Shown: piece by piece, positions 1 to 7,442 of the stretch
Layout of the letters: every line of letters starts with the position of its first letter
Numbering within the stretch: position 1 is the stretch's first letter
DNA from: Sphingomonadaceae bacterium
GTDB lineage: Bacteria > Pseudomonadota > Alphaproteobacteria > Sphingomonadales > Sphingomonadaceae
Assembly: GCA_016742125.1 (NCBI GenBank)
Contig: JACVCM010000047.1
Coordinates: forward strand, 1-24,487
Direction: 5' to 3'
DNA: 24,487 nt
Notes under the pieces: model-generated
What the model saw: the letters and a program-made list of their open reading frames with translations, nothing else
The model's database searches: none
Told to the model about the DNA's origin: nothing
Made by a program: the position numbers and the translations under genes

Positions 1-1
1 A

Positions 2-367
2 CCGGGCTTTTTCCTGATGGGGCTGGGCCTTGCCGGGCTGATCGTCGGCACCGTCGATTATTATCTGCCGATTACCGTCGCTTATCAGGTTGCGCTGTTT
101 GCGGTCCTGTCGGTGCTGACTGTCTTTGCCGGCAAGAAATTTCTTCAGCAAAACCCCATCGAAACGGACGACCCAAAGCTGAACGACCGCGGAGCAAGAC
201 TGACCGGAGAGGTCGTTACCGTCGTCGAGGCTATCAGCAACGGTCATGGCCGCGTGAAAGTCGGCGACACCGAATGGTCGGCGCGCGGAGCGGATGCGAG
301 CGTGGGCACGCGCGTTAGGGTTGTAGGAGCGGATGGGGCGGTGCTGATGGTGGAGGGGGTCGTTTGA
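2..367 (+). CDS. NfeD-family membrane protein, 3' part (5' end outside window)
   Basis: The reading frame is open from the window edge, so the true start lies upstream and only the last ~121 residues are visible. The visible part begins with Pro-Gly-Phe-Phe-Leu-Met, typical of the first membrane segment of short NfeD proteins. Two further hydrophobic segments follow within the next ~45 residues, then a soluble C-terminal ~60-residue domain (from about LTGEVV to the end) that fits the NfeD OB-fold, with the family's G-x-G-R-V-x-V-G-D-x-x-W pattern. NfeD proteins sit in the inner membrane, usually beside a stomatin/SPFH protein, and are thought to act in membrane microdomains or protein quality control. 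The partner gene would be expected just outside the window and is not seen. The family call is good; the exact role is unknown. Confidence 0.8.
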   Translation, partial: PGFFLMGLGLAGLIVGTVDYYLPITVAYQVALFAVLSVLTVFAGKKFLQQNPIETDDPKLNDRGARLTGEVVTVVEAISNGHGRVKVGDTEWSARGADASVGTRVRVVGADGAVLMVEGVV

Positions 368-446
368 CGCCGATCACCCTAAGCGAGTTGATCTGCGCCA
401 TCTCCGCTCGAAAAAGCGCACCAGTACATTCCAACCGGGGACCATA

Positions 447-1307
447 ATGAAGTCTGTTCGCACCTTCTTCGCTGCGCTCGCCTTGTGCGCCGCAACATCG
501 GCAGCCTCCCAAGATCCCGTATTCGACGTTCATGTCCACTTGCGGGAAGGTTCGGCCTCGGTTGCTGAATATGAAAGGCAGATCAAAGCCAATGGTCGCA
601 TGATCACAGGCTTTGCCGCGATGTGGTTCGGCGGGCCAGCGCAGGCGCTTGCCGGTAATCCCGACCAGATACGGCGCAGCAATGATGGCATTATGGCACT
701 GGCCGCGACAAACCGGAAGATAATACCAGTCGCCACCGTCCATCCTTATGACGGCGACGCGGCGATAAAAGAGGTGAACCGCGTCGCGGCGCGTGGCGTA
801 AAGATATTAAAGCTTCACGCCCATACACAGAAATTCGATGTGGCGGACCAGCGCGTTCTGACGCTGGTGAAGGCGGCGGGCGCGCGCCAGATGATCATCC
901 TTATGGACAATGCCAGCATCCTGCCGGGCGACAATGAGAAGCTGTTCAACTTGGCTGTCGCTGCGCCTGATACGCGATTCGTCTTCGCGCATATGGGCGC
1001 CATGAATTTCCGTTTCTGGAACATTCTGGCGCTCGCCCGCACTGCAGACGGATTTGCAATGCCTAATGTCTGGTTCGATCTCTCCGCCACGGTGCTCCTC
1101 GCCGCCGACACGCCGATCGAGGAGGAGTTTGTGTGGACGGTACGCAATGTCGGCGTGGAACGGGTACTGCTTGGTTCGGATTACCCACAAATGTCGCTCG
1201 ACCAGACACTTGATGCACTGGAAAAGGTGGACTTCACTCCCGCCGAGAAAGCACAAATCCGCTACGGCAATGCTGCGAAACTCTTTGGGCTGGATGGCGG
1301 GCAGTAG
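447..1307 (+). CDS. Secreted amidohydrolase-family (Amidohydro_2) metal-dependent hydrolase
   Basis: This 286-residue protein starts with a signal peptide (basic MKSVR, hydrophobic core to about residue 20, likely cleavage near AAS/QD), so it is probably periplasmic. The TIM-barrel amidohydrolase metal site is visible: D-V-H-V-H (His29, His31) after the first strand, K-L-H-A-H (residues 122-126), F-A-H-M-G (His182) and the late L-L-G-S-D-Y-P (Asp245). Members include decarboxylases, lactonases and hydrolases, so the substrate cannot be named. The start is chosen because GGGGA lies 5-6 bases upstream and the signal peptide begins there. It stands alone, converging on the DUF937 gene with a 13-base gap, and no pathway partner is nearby. 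Confidence 0.85.
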   Translation: MKSVRTFFAALALCAATSAASQDPVFDVHVHLREGSASVAEYERQIKANGRMITGFAAMWFGGPAQALAGNPDQIRRSNDGIMALAATNRKIIPVATVHPYDGDAAIKEVNRVAARGVKILKLHAHTQKFDVADQRVLTLVKAAGARQMIILMDNASILPGDNEKLFNLAVAAPDTRFVFAHMGAMNFRFWNILALARTADGFAMPNVWFDLSATVLLAADTPIEEEFVWTVRNVGVERVLLGSDYPQMSLDQTLDALEKVDFTPAEKAQIRYGNAAKLFGLDGGQ

Positions 1308-1320
1308 CCATCCTGAAATG

Positions 1321-1911
1321 TTACCGCGCCATCTTGCCTGCCATGCCGATAATGTCATCCAGCGGATTGCCGTCGCCGTCCATATCGAGCAGCGAACCAA
1401 GACCGCCCAGGCCTCCGCCCGCAGGCGCCGACTGACCGCCCCCGCCCAGCAATCCCCCCAGCGCGCCGCCGAGTATACCGCCCAAGCCGCCGCCCGGTTG
1501 TCCGCCGCCGCTCTGTTTGGCGAGATATCCCGCCACCAGCATCGCCAGTATCGGCAGCATTTTCTTAAGCAGCGAGGGATCGATGCCCGTCTGCGCCGAG
1601 GCATTACCTGCGACTTGACGGCTGACCTCTTTCGATCCGAAAATCTGGCCGAGAACATCATTGCCCTTTTCCACCGGCGTCGGCTCGGGCGAGACCACCG
1701 CGTCGAACAGCCCGCCACCACCAAGACCGCCCAGTAATCCGCCAAGCCCTTCCAGCCCGCCGGGCTGCGCCTGCGTGGTTTTCTTGAAACCCCCAAGGAT
1801 AGCGGGCAGCAGCGCGGCGGCGCCCGCTTCCGCAACTTGCTCATTCACACCAAGCTGTTGCGCCACCTTTCCGATGGCGCCGGTCTGCTTCAAGACGCTG
1901 GCAATATTCAT
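1321..1911 (-). CDS. DUF937 (YidB-like) glycine-rich protein
   Basis: The protein has 196 residues. Residues 1-45 and about 80-130 form the alpha-helical DUF937 parts (L-L-P-A-I-L-G-G and S-L-L-K-K-M-L-P-I-L-A motifs). Residues 50-68 and 135-172 are low-complexity Gly/Leu-rich linkers. The C-terminus carries an acidic loop, D-M-D-G-D-G-N-P-L-D-D (177-187), that looks like an EF-hand or dockerin calcium loop shifted by one at its last ligand. There is no signal peptide. A strong GGAGG ribosome site stands 7 bases before the ATG. It is divergent from the DUF3597 gene. The function of DUF937 proteins is unknown. A 345-residue frame that overlaps it on the same strand is a shadow of its GC-rich repeats. 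Confidence 0.85.
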   Translation of the reverse strand: MNIASVLKQTGAIGKVAQQLGVNEQVAEAGAAALLPAILGGFKKTTQAQPGGLEGLGGLLGGLGGGGLFDAVVSPEPTPVEKGNDVLGQIFGSKEVSRQVAGNASAQTGIDPSLLKKMLPILAMLVAGYLAKQSGGGQPGGGLGGILGGALGGLLGGGGQSAPAGGGLGGLGSLLDMDGDGNPLDDIIGMAGKMAR

Positions 1912-2063
1912 GTCGGATTCCTCCTCAAAATTTCCGGAAGACTGCGCCTATTTCGTGCCATTGGCAAGACAGGTGGCCGGGGCAAACACACGATATTTCC
2001 TGAATTTACATTCGCGCGGACATTACGTCTCCCAAATTTCACAACAGCCGTATATCGTCTTCG

Positions 2064-2084
2064 TTTGGCCACCCCCCGGCCAAA
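2064..2084 (+). promoter_or_regulatory. Hairpin in the 5' leader of the DUF3597 gene
   Basis: A perfect 7-base-pair inverted repeat (TTTGGCC / GGCCAAA) with a 7-base loop (A then six C) ends six bases before the AGGAG ribosome site of the gene at 2103. There is no T-run, so it is not an intrinsic terminator for upstream transcription. It could stabilise the leader, modulate ribosome access or be an operator in DNA form. The structure is seen directly; the role is inference. Confidence 0.4.
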
Positions 2085-2102
2085 TATCGCAGGAGAAATT
2101 TC

Positions 2103-2495
2103 ATGGGCATTTTTAGCAGCATCAAGGACGCCATTTTCGGCAAAAAAGCCGTGGCGGCCACGCCGAAAGCACAGAGTTCGGCTATTCCGCTCGAACCCAC
2201 GGCCGAGGCGGTCGCACCGCAGCCCGCGCCCATGGAGGAAATTGACGTAATCGCGCATCTCGAGGAAATCGACCGCACAGACGGCCGCAATCTCAACTGG
2301 CGCACGTCCATTGTCGACCTCATGAAGATGCTCGGCATGGAAAGCTCGCTGCAAGAGCGCAAGGATCTGGCGATGGAGCTAGGCTATACCGGCACTCTGG
2401 AAGGCAGCGCCGAAATGAACATGTGGCTGCACAAGGCCGTCATGCGCGAACTGGCCAAAAATGGTGGCAAGGTACCTGCCGAATTGATGGACTAG
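2103..2495 (+). CDS. DUF3597 domain protein
   Basis: This 130-residue cytosolic protein matches the DUF3597 family from end to end. It begins M-G-I-F-S-S-I-K-D-A-I-F-G, has a Pro/Ala-rich linker (about residues 18-42), then the conserved helical domain with L-N-W-R-T-S-I-V-D-L-M-K-x-L-G, S-L-x-x-R-K-x-L-A-x-E-L-G-Y-x-G and M-N-x-W-L-H-K-x-V-M. The domain resembles small DNA/lysin-type helical repeats, but no activity is established. AGGAG lies 8 bases upstream of the ATG, and a hairpin stands directly before it. Its TAG stop shares the tetramer CTAG with the stop of the convergent gene that follows. Confidence 0.88.
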   Translation: MGIFSSIKDAIFGKKAVAATPKAQSSAIPLEPTAEAVAPQPAPMEEIDVIAHLEEIDRTDGRNLNWRTSIVDLMKMLGMESSLQERKDLAMELGYTGTLEGSAEMNMWLHKAVMRELAKNGGKVPAELMD

Positions 2496-2944
2496 ATTTC
2501 GGATAGGCTGGCGCGGTCGGACTCAACGAAGCCCCGCCGCGCCGGTATCGAGAAAAGCAACTCTTTCGAATAGAATCGCAGCGGCAAGTCCCGGCGCCCC
2601 CGCGCCGACATGAGGAGCGCATTGACCACCTCGCAGAGCGGCGTCGCAGTTCCGACCTCGGCCAGATGCGCCTTTACCCCGGCAATATAGACCTGCGTGA
2701 TCGTCTCATGATAGCCTTGTGTGTCGTCGTTCACGCCGCCTACGGCCTCATTGTAGCGCGAGATAATGCCCGGCAGTTCCTGCTCGATTGCGATGTCAGG
2801 CCGGTCGCGGGCAATCCAGGTACAGGCCGCCAGATGCGCCTCATGCGTCCACTCCGGCCTGGGTAGCGTACGTGCCAGCAGACCTTCTCCGATACGGACA
2901 ATCGACGCGTCATCGCTGAATAATCGGACTTCGAATTCGGACAT
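2492..2944 (-). CDS. Conserved protein of unknown function, 150 residues
   Basis: I do not recognise a named domain. The protein is soluble, lacks signal or membrane segments, and shows family-like motifs: E-W-T-H-E-A-H-L-A-A (about residues 31-40), R-Y-N-E-A-V-G-G-V-N (63-72) and G-Y-H-E-T-I-T-Q-V-Y (77-86). The spaced histidines (H34, H37, H79) beside acidic residues could form a metal or catalytic site, but this is only suggestive. The ATG is preceded by AGGAAA about 7 bases upstream. It lies immediately upstream of pckA in genome order, on the same strand (pckA ends at 2982), so it follows pckA with a 37-base gap and could be co-transcribed with it. Confidence 0.75.
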   Translation of the reverse strand: MSEFEVRLFSDDASIVRIGEGLLARTLPRPEWTHEAHLAACTWIARDRPDIAIEQELPGIISRYNEAVGGVNDDTQGYHETITQVYIAGVKAHLAEVGTATPLCEVVNALLMSARGRRDLPLRFYSKELLFSIPARRGFVESDRASLSEI

Positions 2945-2981
2945 TTCCGGGTTTCCTGTCAGCCCGGAATGTCCGGGCCAG

Positions 2982-4583
2982 TTATGCGGCTTTGGGCGCC
3001 GACTGCCTTACACCTTCGTCGACATGATCGGCAAATTGCGCGAAATTATCGATGAATTGCTGGACCAGACTGCGCGCAGTGGCGTCATATTCGGCCTTGT
3101 CCACCCATGCTTCGCGTGGGTTCAAAATGCCGCTGTCGACACCCGGAACGGCCACCGGAAACTCGAAACCGAAATTCGGGTCCTTCCGGAATTCAGCATT
3201 ATTGAGGCTCCCGTCGAGCGCGGCATTAAGCAACGCCCGGGTCGCCTTGATCGGCATCCGGCTGATCCCCGGCATTGTTGCCTTGCCGCCGGTCCAGCCG
3301 GTATTGACCAGCCAGCACTGCACGCCGCCCTTGGCAATCCGCTCTTTAAGAAGGTTCCCGTAAACGCTCGGATGGCGCGGCATGAAGGGGGCACCGAAGC
3401 ATGTGGAGAAAGTCGCCTCCGGCTCGGTCACGCCGATTTCGGTTCCCGCGACGCGCGCAGTGTAGCCCGACAGGAAATGATACATGGCCTGCTCCGGCGT
3501 CAGCTTCGCAATTGGCGGTAGCACGCCGTAAGCATCGGCAGTGAGGAAGATGATGGTCTTCGGCACCGGCCCCATATTCTGTTCCGACGTGTTGGGGATG
3601 AAGTCGATAGGGTAAGAGCCACGGCTGTTCTCGGCCAGGCTGGCATCGTCGAAATCAAGCTCGCGTGTTTCAGGGTCCATCACGACATTTTCGAGCACCG
3701 TGCCGAAGCGCTTGGTGGTCGCGAAAATCTCAGGCTCCGCCTCTGGCGACAGCCGGATCATCTTGGCATAGCAGCCACCTTCGAAGTTGAAGACAGCGGT
3801 ATCCGACCAGCCATGCTCGTCATCGCCGATCAGTGTGCGGTTGGCGTCGGCAGACAGAGTCGTTTTGCCCGTCCCTGACAGGCCGAAGAACACCGCGGTA
3901 TCGCCATCCCTCCCGATATTGGCCGAACAGTGCATCGGCATGACGCCCTTTACCGGAAGCAGGTAGTTCAAGATGCCGAACACCGACTTCTTCATTTCGC
4001 CGGCATAAGCTGTGCCACCGATCAGGATCAGCTTCTCGGTGAAATTGACCGCGATCACGGTCTGCGTGCGGCAGCCATGCCGCACGGGTTCGGCACGAAA
4101 GCTCGGCAGATCGATTATGGTATATTCTGGAACGAAATTCGCCAACTCGCCGACCGTCGGCCGCACCAGCAGCGTGCGGATAAACAGGTTATGCCACGCC
4201 AATTCATTGATGACACGGACATTGACGCGATGCTCCGGCTGCGAACCACCGAAAAGATCTGCGACATATAGCTTGGACCTGTCGCCCAAGGCAGCAAGGA
4301 AATCGGCCTTGAGCGCGGCGAAGTGCGCAGGGTCCATCGCCACATTTGTCTTGCCCCACCAAATGGTGTTTTCCGTTTCAGCATCGCGGACAATGAATTT
4401 GTCTTTGGCGGACCGCCCCGTGTGCTCGCCGGTCTTCACCACCAGCGGTCCATCCTTCGCCAGCAACCCCTCTCCATTAGCGAGCGCCGCTTCTACCAGC
4501 GGGGCCGTGCCCAGATTGGTAAAAAGTTCGGCCGGGGTTGAAATGCCCTGCTGTTCCAAGGAGATGTTAAGGGCAACTGACAT
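2982..4583 (-). CDS. pckA: Phosphoenolpyruvate carboxykinase (ATP)
   Basis: The enzyme converts oxaloacetate plus ATP to PEP, CO2 and ADP, the first committed step of gluconeogenesis, in the cytosol. At 533 residues it has the normal length. The PEPCK kinase-1a P-loop G-L-S-G-T-G-K-T-T is at 234-242, kinase-2 L-I-G-D-D-E-H-G-W at 251-259, and the oxaloacetate-binding region (R-S-A-K-D-K near 57-62, Y-A-G-E-M-K-K near 193-199) is intact. I take the ATG at 4583 rather than the TTG five codons upstream because GGAG stands 9 bases before the ATG. It is divergent from chvI. In Agrobacterium and Sinorhizobium, pckA also adjoins chvIG and is reported to respond to that system. Confidence 0.97.
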   Translation of the reverse strand: MSVALNISLEQQGISTPAELFTNLGTAPLVEAALANGEGLLAKDGPLVVKTGEHTGRSAKDKFIVRDAETENTIWWGKTNVAMDPAHFAALKADFLAALGDRSKLYVADLFGGSQPEHRVNVRVINELAWHNLFIRTLLVRPTVGELANFVPEYTIIDLPSFRAEPVRHGCRTQTVIAVNFTEKLILIGGTAYAGEMKKSVFGILNYLLPVKGVMPMHCSANIGRDGDTAVFFGLSGTGKTTLSADANRTLIGDDEHGWSDTAVFNFEGGCYAKMIRLSPEAEPEIFATTKRFGTVLENVVMDPETRELDFDDASLAENSRGSYPIDFIPNTSEQNMGPVPKTIIFLTADAYGVLPPIAKLTPEQAMYHFLSGYTARVAGTEIGVTEPEATFSTCFGAPFMPRHPSVYGNLLKERIAKGGVQCWLVNTGWTGGKATMPGISRMPIKATRALLNAALDGSLNNAEFRKDPNFGFEFPVAVPGVDSGILNPREAWVDKAEYDATARSLVQQFIDNFAQFADHVDEGVRQSAPKAA

Positions 4584-4659
4584 GAATTCGGTCTCCAATC
4601 GGCCGGACGAGGTAGATATGCGAATCTAAGGGAATACGTATGCACTAAATCTGGTGGCG

Positions 4660-4688
4660 CCGGTAGCGGAGAGTCATCGAAACGTCAA
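4660..4688 (-). promoter_or_regulatory. Possible pckA promoter (TTGACG-17-TACCGG)
   Basis: On the minus strand TTGACG (4683-4688) and TACCGG (4660-4665) are separated by 17 bases. The -35 is good and the -10 poor. The -35 overlaps one of the GTCA repeats proposed as ChvI half-sites, which would let ChvI act on pckA. It predicts a leader of about 70 bases. Confidence 0.35.
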
Positions 4689-4708
4689 ACGCTATGGATT
4701 GAACGTCG
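4673..4708. promoter_or_regulatory. GTCA direct repeats between pckA and chvI; candidate ChvI operator
   Basis: GTCA occurs at 4673-4676 and 4684-4687 (11 bases apart), and a related GTCG at 4705-4708 (a further 21 bases), so all three lie on about the same face of the helix. OmpR-type response regulators bind tandem direct repeats spaced 10-11 bases. The array lies just upstream of and within the chvI promoter and overlaps the possible pckA -35. Binding by ChvI is inferred, not shown. Confidence 0.4.
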
Positions 4709-4727
4709 GCAATCCGCCCCCTATAGG
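4699..4727 (+). promoter_or_regulatory. chvI promoter (TTGAAC-17-TATAGG), predicted leaderless start
   Basis: TTGAAC (4699-4704) and TATAGG (4722-4727) are 17 bases apart, a good housekeeping-sigma match. Only six bases (CGTTAC) separate the -10 from the ATG at 4734, so the expected transcription start coincides with the A of the start codon. No convincing Shine-Dalgarno precedes the ATG, consistent with a leaderless mRNA. Confidence 0.6.
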
Positions 4728-4733
4728 CGTTAC

Positions 4734-5441
4734 ATGAGTGCGACAATCGCCTTGGTCGACGACGACCGGAATATTTTGACCTCGGTATCGATAGCGATGC
4801 AGGCAGAGGGGTATATCACCCGGCTTTATCCCGACGGTGAAAGCGCGTTGGGAGCGTTGCTTGAAAACCCTGCTGACCTCGGCATTTTCGATATCAAGAT
4901 GCCGCGTATGGACGGTTTGGAACTTCTGCGCCGTCTGCGGGAAAAGAGCCCGATGCCGGTCATTTTCCTGACCTCGAAGGACGAGGAACTCGACGAGGCG
5001 CTGGGACTGGCGATGGGCGCCGACGATTATATCACGAAGCCTTTTTCGCAACGGCTGCTGATTGCTCGCGTAAAGGCTATATTGCGGCGGGCCACATATG
5101 ACAAAGCGCCCGCCAATGGCGAAGCGTCCGTTGAACCGGAACCGATGGTGCGCGGCAAACTGGAAATGGATCCTGCCCGTCATAACGTTAAATGGAACGG
5201 GAAGCCGCTGACCCTGACCGTTACCGAATTTCTGATATTGGAGGCACTTGCAAGTCGGCCAGGTGTTGTGCGTACCCGTGACCAGCTCATGGATGCGGCA
5301 TATCAAGACGATGTTTATGTCGACGATCGTACGATCGATAGTCACATCAAGCGACTGCGCCGCAAGTTCCGCGAAATCGATCCCGACTTTTCTGCCATCG
5401 ACACGCTTTATGGAGCGGGATATCGCTTCGCCGACGGCTGA
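4734..5441 (+). CDS. chvI: ChvI-type response regulator (OmpR family)
   Basis: ChvI is the DNA-binding partner of the ChvG sensor kinase; in rhizobia, Agrobacterium and Caulobacter this pair controls envelope, acid and exopolysaccharide responses. The 235-residue protein has a receiver domain (1-~118) with the acidic pocket D-D-D at 9-11, the phosphoacceptor Asp53 in F-D-I-K-M-P-R-M-D-G, the switch Thr in F-L-T-S-K-D, and Lys in Y-I-T-K-P-F. A winged-helix OmpR/PhoB domain follows (~132-233; R-T-R-D-Q-L-M-D-A-A-Y, R-T-I-D-S-H-I-K-R-L-R-R-K and the final G-A-G-Y-R-F). The start M-S-A-T-I-A-L-V-D-D-D matches the family N-terminus. chvG begins inside its last codons. Confidence 0.95.
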   Translation: MSATIALVDDDRNILTSVSIAMQAEGYITRLYPDGESALGALLENPADLGIFDIKMPRMDGLELLRRLREKSPMPVIFLTSKDEELDEALGLAMGADDYITKPFSQRLLIARVKAILRRATYDKAPANGEASVEPEPMVRGKLEMDPARHNVKWNGKPLTLTVTEFLILEALASRPGVVRTRDQLMDAAYQDDVYVDDRTIDSHIKRLRRKFREIDPDFSAIDTLYGAGYRFADG

Positions 5442-6990
5442 GCCCGCTGATCTTCAGCTGGGGTGGAGCCGGGGGTTATCTTTGACCACCCGAATCCTCG
5501 CCGTAAATCTCTTCGTCCTGGCGTTGCTCGGAGCGGGTCTGTTTTTTCTGGATAGCTATCGCGTCCGCTTGATCGACGAACGCGAACTTGCGGCTCGCAA
5601 TCAGGCAGAGTTTCTGGTGCGCAGCTTGCCGATGGTCCCCACCGAGAAACAGGGCGCCTATATTACAGCCTTCGGACGGCAGAACCAGTCGAGAATCAGG
5701 CTGTACGACGACAGCGGTCGCAAGCTGCTCGATAGTTTTGAGCTGGGCAAGCCGACATATATTTTCCGCGATCCCAAGGAGGAGCCCTGGCGTAAGGTCG
5801 CAGCCCGCGGGATAGACCGAGTATTCGATTTTCTGGTCGGAGCGCCTGAACTCGCCCGCTTCGTCGAGCCGCAGACCGACCGCGCGGACGCCTGGCAGGA
5901 GATGGAACGCGCCAGACCGGGAAAGCCCGTTTCCCAAGCGCGATTTGCGCCGGACCTTACCCATGTGATTAGCGCCGGCGCCGTCTCGCCTGACGGCACC
6001 TATTGGGTGCTCACCACTGCAAATGAGCGGGACATACGTCTATTCGTCCGTGCTGAGCGGTTCAACGTCGGCATGTTTTCCTTGCTGGCACTAGGGATTG
6101 GCGTCCTGCTATCCATATTTCTCGCGCGCACCATCGTCCGGCCCTTGCGCCACCTTGCCCGCGCCGCAGTCAAGGTGCGGTTGGGTCGCGCACAGGAGGT
6201 AACCGTTCCTCGATTGCCCTCCCGCCGCGACGAGATAGGCATGCTGGCCCGCGCACTTTCCGACATGAGCATCGCCCTGCGGCAGCGGATCGATGCGACC
6301 GAGGCATTCGCCGCCGATGTCGCGCACGAGATCAAGAATCCGCTCGCCTCGCTTCGCTCGGCTCTAGACGGCGCCGAACGTATCGAGGATCCGGGTCTAC
6401 GGGCGCAGCTTATGGATGTTGCGAAGGCCGATGTGCAACGTATGGACCGACTGATCAGCGATATCTCGGACGCCAGCCGCGTCGACTCACAGCTGGCAAA
6501 AGCCAAATTCGAAATGATCGACCTTGGTGACATGATAGAGCAACTATTACAGGCACGCGAAAACAGGGGCGGTGACGGCAGCGTCCGCATTGCGTTTGCT
6601 CGGCCGCGTAAGATGCTGGCAACGGTGATGGGAGAGGATGTCCGGCTGGAGCGGATGCTGACCAATCTTATAGACAACGCCGTATCATTCTCGCCCCCGG
6701 AAGCTGTCGTCGAAATATCTGCAACGCTCGCGGATGACGAAGTTCTTATTCGCATCAGTGATGAAGGTCCCGGCGTGCCCGAGCAGGATCGGGAGGCAAT
6801 ATTCCGCCGGTTCCACAGCGAGCGACCGGCATCCGAAAACTTCGGGCAGCATAGCGGTCTCGGCCTCGCTATTGCCCGGACCATTGTCGAGGGACATCAG
6901 GGACGGATTTCGGTACGCGACCGCGTCGATGGCAAGGGCGGGGCCTGTTTCGAGATTGCGCTACCCTGCGCGGCTTCGTCCAGCCAGTGA
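5410..6990 (+). CDS. chvG: ChvG-type sensor histidine kinase
   Basis: This 526-residue inner-membrane kinase phosphorylates ChvI. Visible parts: TM1 about 29-48, a periplasmic sensor region about 50-217, TM2 about 218-240, HAMP about 241-293, the dimerisation/phosphoacceptor helix with A-H-E-I-K-N-P-L (His306), and the ATPase domain with N-L-I-D-N-A (N box), D-E-G-P-G-V-P (G1) and G-L-G-L-A-I-A (G2). I choose ATG 5410, which overlaps chvI by 32 bases and gives an N-terminus M-E-R-D-I. A TTG at 5482 with an upstream GGGGG is a shorter alternative that keeps both membrane segments. The frame is open further upstream, but that part is a shadow of chvI. Its end overlaps the hprK start (GTGA). Confidence 0.93.
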   Translation: MERDIASPTAEPADLQLGWSRGLSLTTRILAVNLFVLALLGAGLFFLDSYRVRLIDERELAARNQAEFLVRSLPMVPTEKQGAYITAFGRQNQSRIRLYDDSGRKLLDSFELGKPTYIFRDPKEEPWRKVAARGIDRVFDFLVGAPELARFVEPQTDRADAWQEMERARPGKPVSQARFAPDLTHVISAGAVSPDGTYWVLTTANERDIRLFVRAERFNVGMFSLLALGIGVLLSIFLARTIVRPLRHLARAAVKVRLGRAQEVTVPRLPSRRDEIGMLARALSDMSIALRQRIDATEAFAADVAHEIKNPLASLRSALDGAERIEDPGLRAQLMDVAKADVQRMDRLISDISDASRVDSQLAKAKFEMIDLGDMIEQLLQARENRGGDGSVRIAFARPRKMLATVMGEDVRLERMLTNLIDNAVSFSPPEAVVEISATLADDEVLIRISDEGPGVPEQDREAIFRRFHSERPASENFGQHSGLGLAIARTIVEGHQGRISVRDRVDGKGGACFEIALPCAASSSQ

Positions 6991-7442
6991 GCCAGGAACT
7001 GATACATGGGACGGCAGTAGCCATAAACGGCAACGGCATATTGTTGGTCGGTCCGTCCGGGTCGGGCAAATCCGACCTCGCCTTGCGGCTGATCGATCGT
7101 GGATCCGTGCTCGTTAGCGACGACATCGTGATTTTGTCGAATGTCGGCAACTGCCTGTCGGTCGGTGCTGCACCGAATATAGAAGGAAAGATTGAAGTTA
7201 GAGGCGTTGGAATTTGCACGGTGCCACATGTACCGTCGGCGTCCCTTAGGCTTGTCATCGCACTGTCCGACAAGGTCGAACGACTGCCCGATGAAAACCG
7301 GACGATCAAACTGCTGGGTGTCGATGTGCCGCAACTAGACCTGGCGCCATTCGAAATCAGTACAGCGTTAAAAGTGGAAATCGCGCTTCGCGACGTGGTT
7401 GACGCCACGGTGGATGCAGTGTCACAAGGCCAGCAGGAATGA
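6987..7442 (+). CDS. hprK: HPr kinase/phosphorylase, short alphaproteobacterial form
   Basis: HprK phosphorylates HPr on its regulatory serine and can reverse this. At 151 residues it is about half the length of the Firmicute enzyme: it lacks the N-terminal domain and keeps only the kinase domain, as is usual in alphaproteobacteria. The Walker A G-P-S-G-S-G-K-S is at 22-29, followed by D30, the L-V-S-D-D motif at 42-46, and the HprK signature I-E-V-R-G-V-G-I near residues 71-78. Translation starts at a GTG that overlaps the chvG stop (GTGA), and its own stop overlaps the rapZ start (ATGA). Its likely substrate is the HPr encoded at 8802. Confidence 0.93.
   Translation: MSQELIHGTAVAINGNGILLVGPSGSGKSDLALRLIDRGSVLVSDDIVILSNVGNCLSVGAAPNIEGKIEVRGVGICTVPHVPSASLRLVIALSDKVERLPDENRTIKLLGVDVPQLDLAPFEISTALKVEIALRDVVDATVDAVSQGQQE

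Noticed and set aside
807..1844. 345-residue minus-strand open frame across the amidohydrolase and DUF937 genes
   Set aside because: Arg/Trp/Ala-rich low-complexity translation, no family motifs; it is a shadow of two well-supported genes.
5248..5409. Upstream extension of the chvG frame into chvI
   Set aside because: It would overlap most of the chvI DNA-binding domain and reads as Ser/Arg-rich shadow sequence.
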